A stretch of 64,000 nucleotides of DNA from Ectocarpus siliculosus. Taxonomy: Eukaryota > Sar > Phaeophyceae > Ectocarpales > Ectocarpaceae. Under the pieces are notes generated by a model, which was given only the letters and a program-made list of their open reading frames with translations, did not search any database and was not told the origin of the DNA. Below, piece after piece: positions 63,059 to 64,000 of the stretch; the first letter of the stretch is position 1, and each line of letters begins with the position of its first letter. The translations under genes and the position numbers were made by a program. Location of the stretch: contig FN649728.1 of NCBI GenBank assembly GCA_000310025.1, positions 5,717,476 through 5,781,475 on the forward strand. Reading direction: 5' to 3'.

Positions 63059-63311
63059 CATAGGGTGTGGGGCGGTGCAGCGTTTTTCTTCCCCAGTTCC
63101 TTTCGGAGGGACGAGCAAGGCGCCATGCACCACAGATGCCGGTGATCGTGGCAAAAGAGAAGTACAGGGTAGACGCACAATCGGGAGACTTGGCCTTTTT
63201 CTCTTCGCACCAGGATGCGTTTTCTCGCGCGCTGGCGCGTTCGTCGAAAAGTGCATCGCAGTCGTTCTCCGCGGAGAAAGACGGAGAGTCCTTTGGCGCG
63301 TACACCGACAT
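63059..63311 (-). CDS. Candidate upstream first exon of the FKBP-MsrA gene
   Basis: ATG at 63311 opens an 84-codon frame (MSVYAPKDSPSFSAENDCDA ...) with a hydrophobic segment STLYFSFATITGICGAW. It ends at a donor-like gtaatg in phase 1. A candidate acceptor (gtggcag) at 62502 would take it in phase 1 into [10 protein letters not shown] of the FKBP domain. The acceptor is weak and the composition is not decisive; the alternative is a start within 62595-62511. If real, the N-terminus could carry targeting information. Confidence 0.25.
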
Positions 63312-63319
63312 CCGTTGAC

Positions 63320-64000
63320 AAACAGCATGCCCAGGGTGCATGCTGTCTTTGTGATACTACCTAATATTGGTGTGAGTTACGGCCGTGCTCTCCCCTGCGG
63401 TCTGCGCAACAAACACATATATCTGTTCTTGTCCATCATCCATCATCGTCATCGCCGCTTGGAGAAAAACGTAACGTTCAAATAGTGTCACGGCCGAAAA
63501 GCCGCCGCTGTGTTGAAGTTTGAAACATGACACCGTTTACTTTTTTGTTCCATTACTTTCAATCCGCGCGTTTCTGCTGGGTAGGCGCTCCGTTGTCACA
63601 CAGGAGAGTTCCTCTCCCTGGGGCTCTCCCTACCCACCCCTCCTGCGAGGTGCTTGCCTTTCTTCGACTGCTGTTAGCGCGAGAAGAGTGCAGCGCTCTC
63701 TTCCCTAAGTGACTTCCTTAAATAGTTTCCTCGTCAACAGCAGTAACTTGTATTCGTTGTTGTACTGGCATCAGGACCATAATACATGTACTGCTGCCCA
63801 TCTGGGCTGTTTCCCAGCGCGCACAACTCCCTGCAGAATGAGGGGTGGGATGAACTGTACAAGTCCACCTACCAGCCCCGATTGCCTTTAGGCATGCCCG
63901 CCAGCTCTGAGTTTCCAGCAGCGACAATAAAGTCCAGCGTCGCACAGATTGGTCGCCTGCTGCAAAAAACCGTGCTGCGGCTTCCATCAGAACAATTGCC
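63320..64000. other. No feature recognised
   Basis: Open frames are short and unlike known proteins. Probably upstream flank of the fusion gene or introns of a gene beyond the window. Confidence 0.4.

Noticed and set aside
1-64000. CRISPR arrays, bacterial operons, organelle origin
   Set aside because: Spliceosomal introns throughout, no regularly spaced repeats with unique spacers, no compact gene order.

Overview
This is nuclear DNA of an intron-rich eukaryote, most likely a brown alga of the Ectocarpus type (inference). Signs seen: short coding exons split by kilobase introns, mostly GTGAG-type splice donors, GC-rich exons with long Ala/Gln/Gly/Ser runs, abundant (AG)n and G/C tracts, two 100-N scaffold gaps, and recognised genes that mostly alternate strands. 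Nearly all coding sequence had to be joined by hand across introns. I accepted a model only when splice phases and family alignment agreed.

Layout. 1-7.3 kb: almost no recognisable genes; one convincing exon of an unknown membrane protein at the left edge (-) and an ~800-bp foldback inverted repeat at 3.4-4.2 kb. 7.4-14.6 kb (-): nine-exon DHHC palmitoyltransferase whose terminal exon is tandemly duplicated. 16.0-17.5 kb (+): ribosomal protein S13 (uS15). 19.4-22.9 kb (-): decayed RTE-type LINE. 23.4-27.7 kb (+): phosphate-carrier-like SLC25 protein with an unusual signal-peptide-like, low-complexity N-terminus, interrupted by an N gap. 30.6-35.7 kb (-): ribosomal protein L23a (uL23). 36.1-50.7 kb (+): about 14-exon TAPT1-family membrane protein with two apparent GC-AG introns. 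53.7-62.6 kb (-, perhaps starting at 63.3 kb): one gene whose exons encode a complete SlyD-like FKBP prolyl isomerase joined in frame to a complete peptide-methionine sulfoxide reductase A.

The genes are housekeeping or membrane functions and do not form a pathway. RPL23A and TAPT1 are divergent with only ~0.4 kb between start codons. The most interesting item is the FKBP(SlyD)-MsrA fusion: prolyl isomerase/chaperone plus methionine-oxidation repair in one polypeptide. A second theme is repeated small tandem duplication across exon-intron borders (DHHC terminal exon, MsrA exon, two TAPT1 splice sites), and a family of small inverted-repeat elements sits in introns of TAPT1 and the fusion gene.
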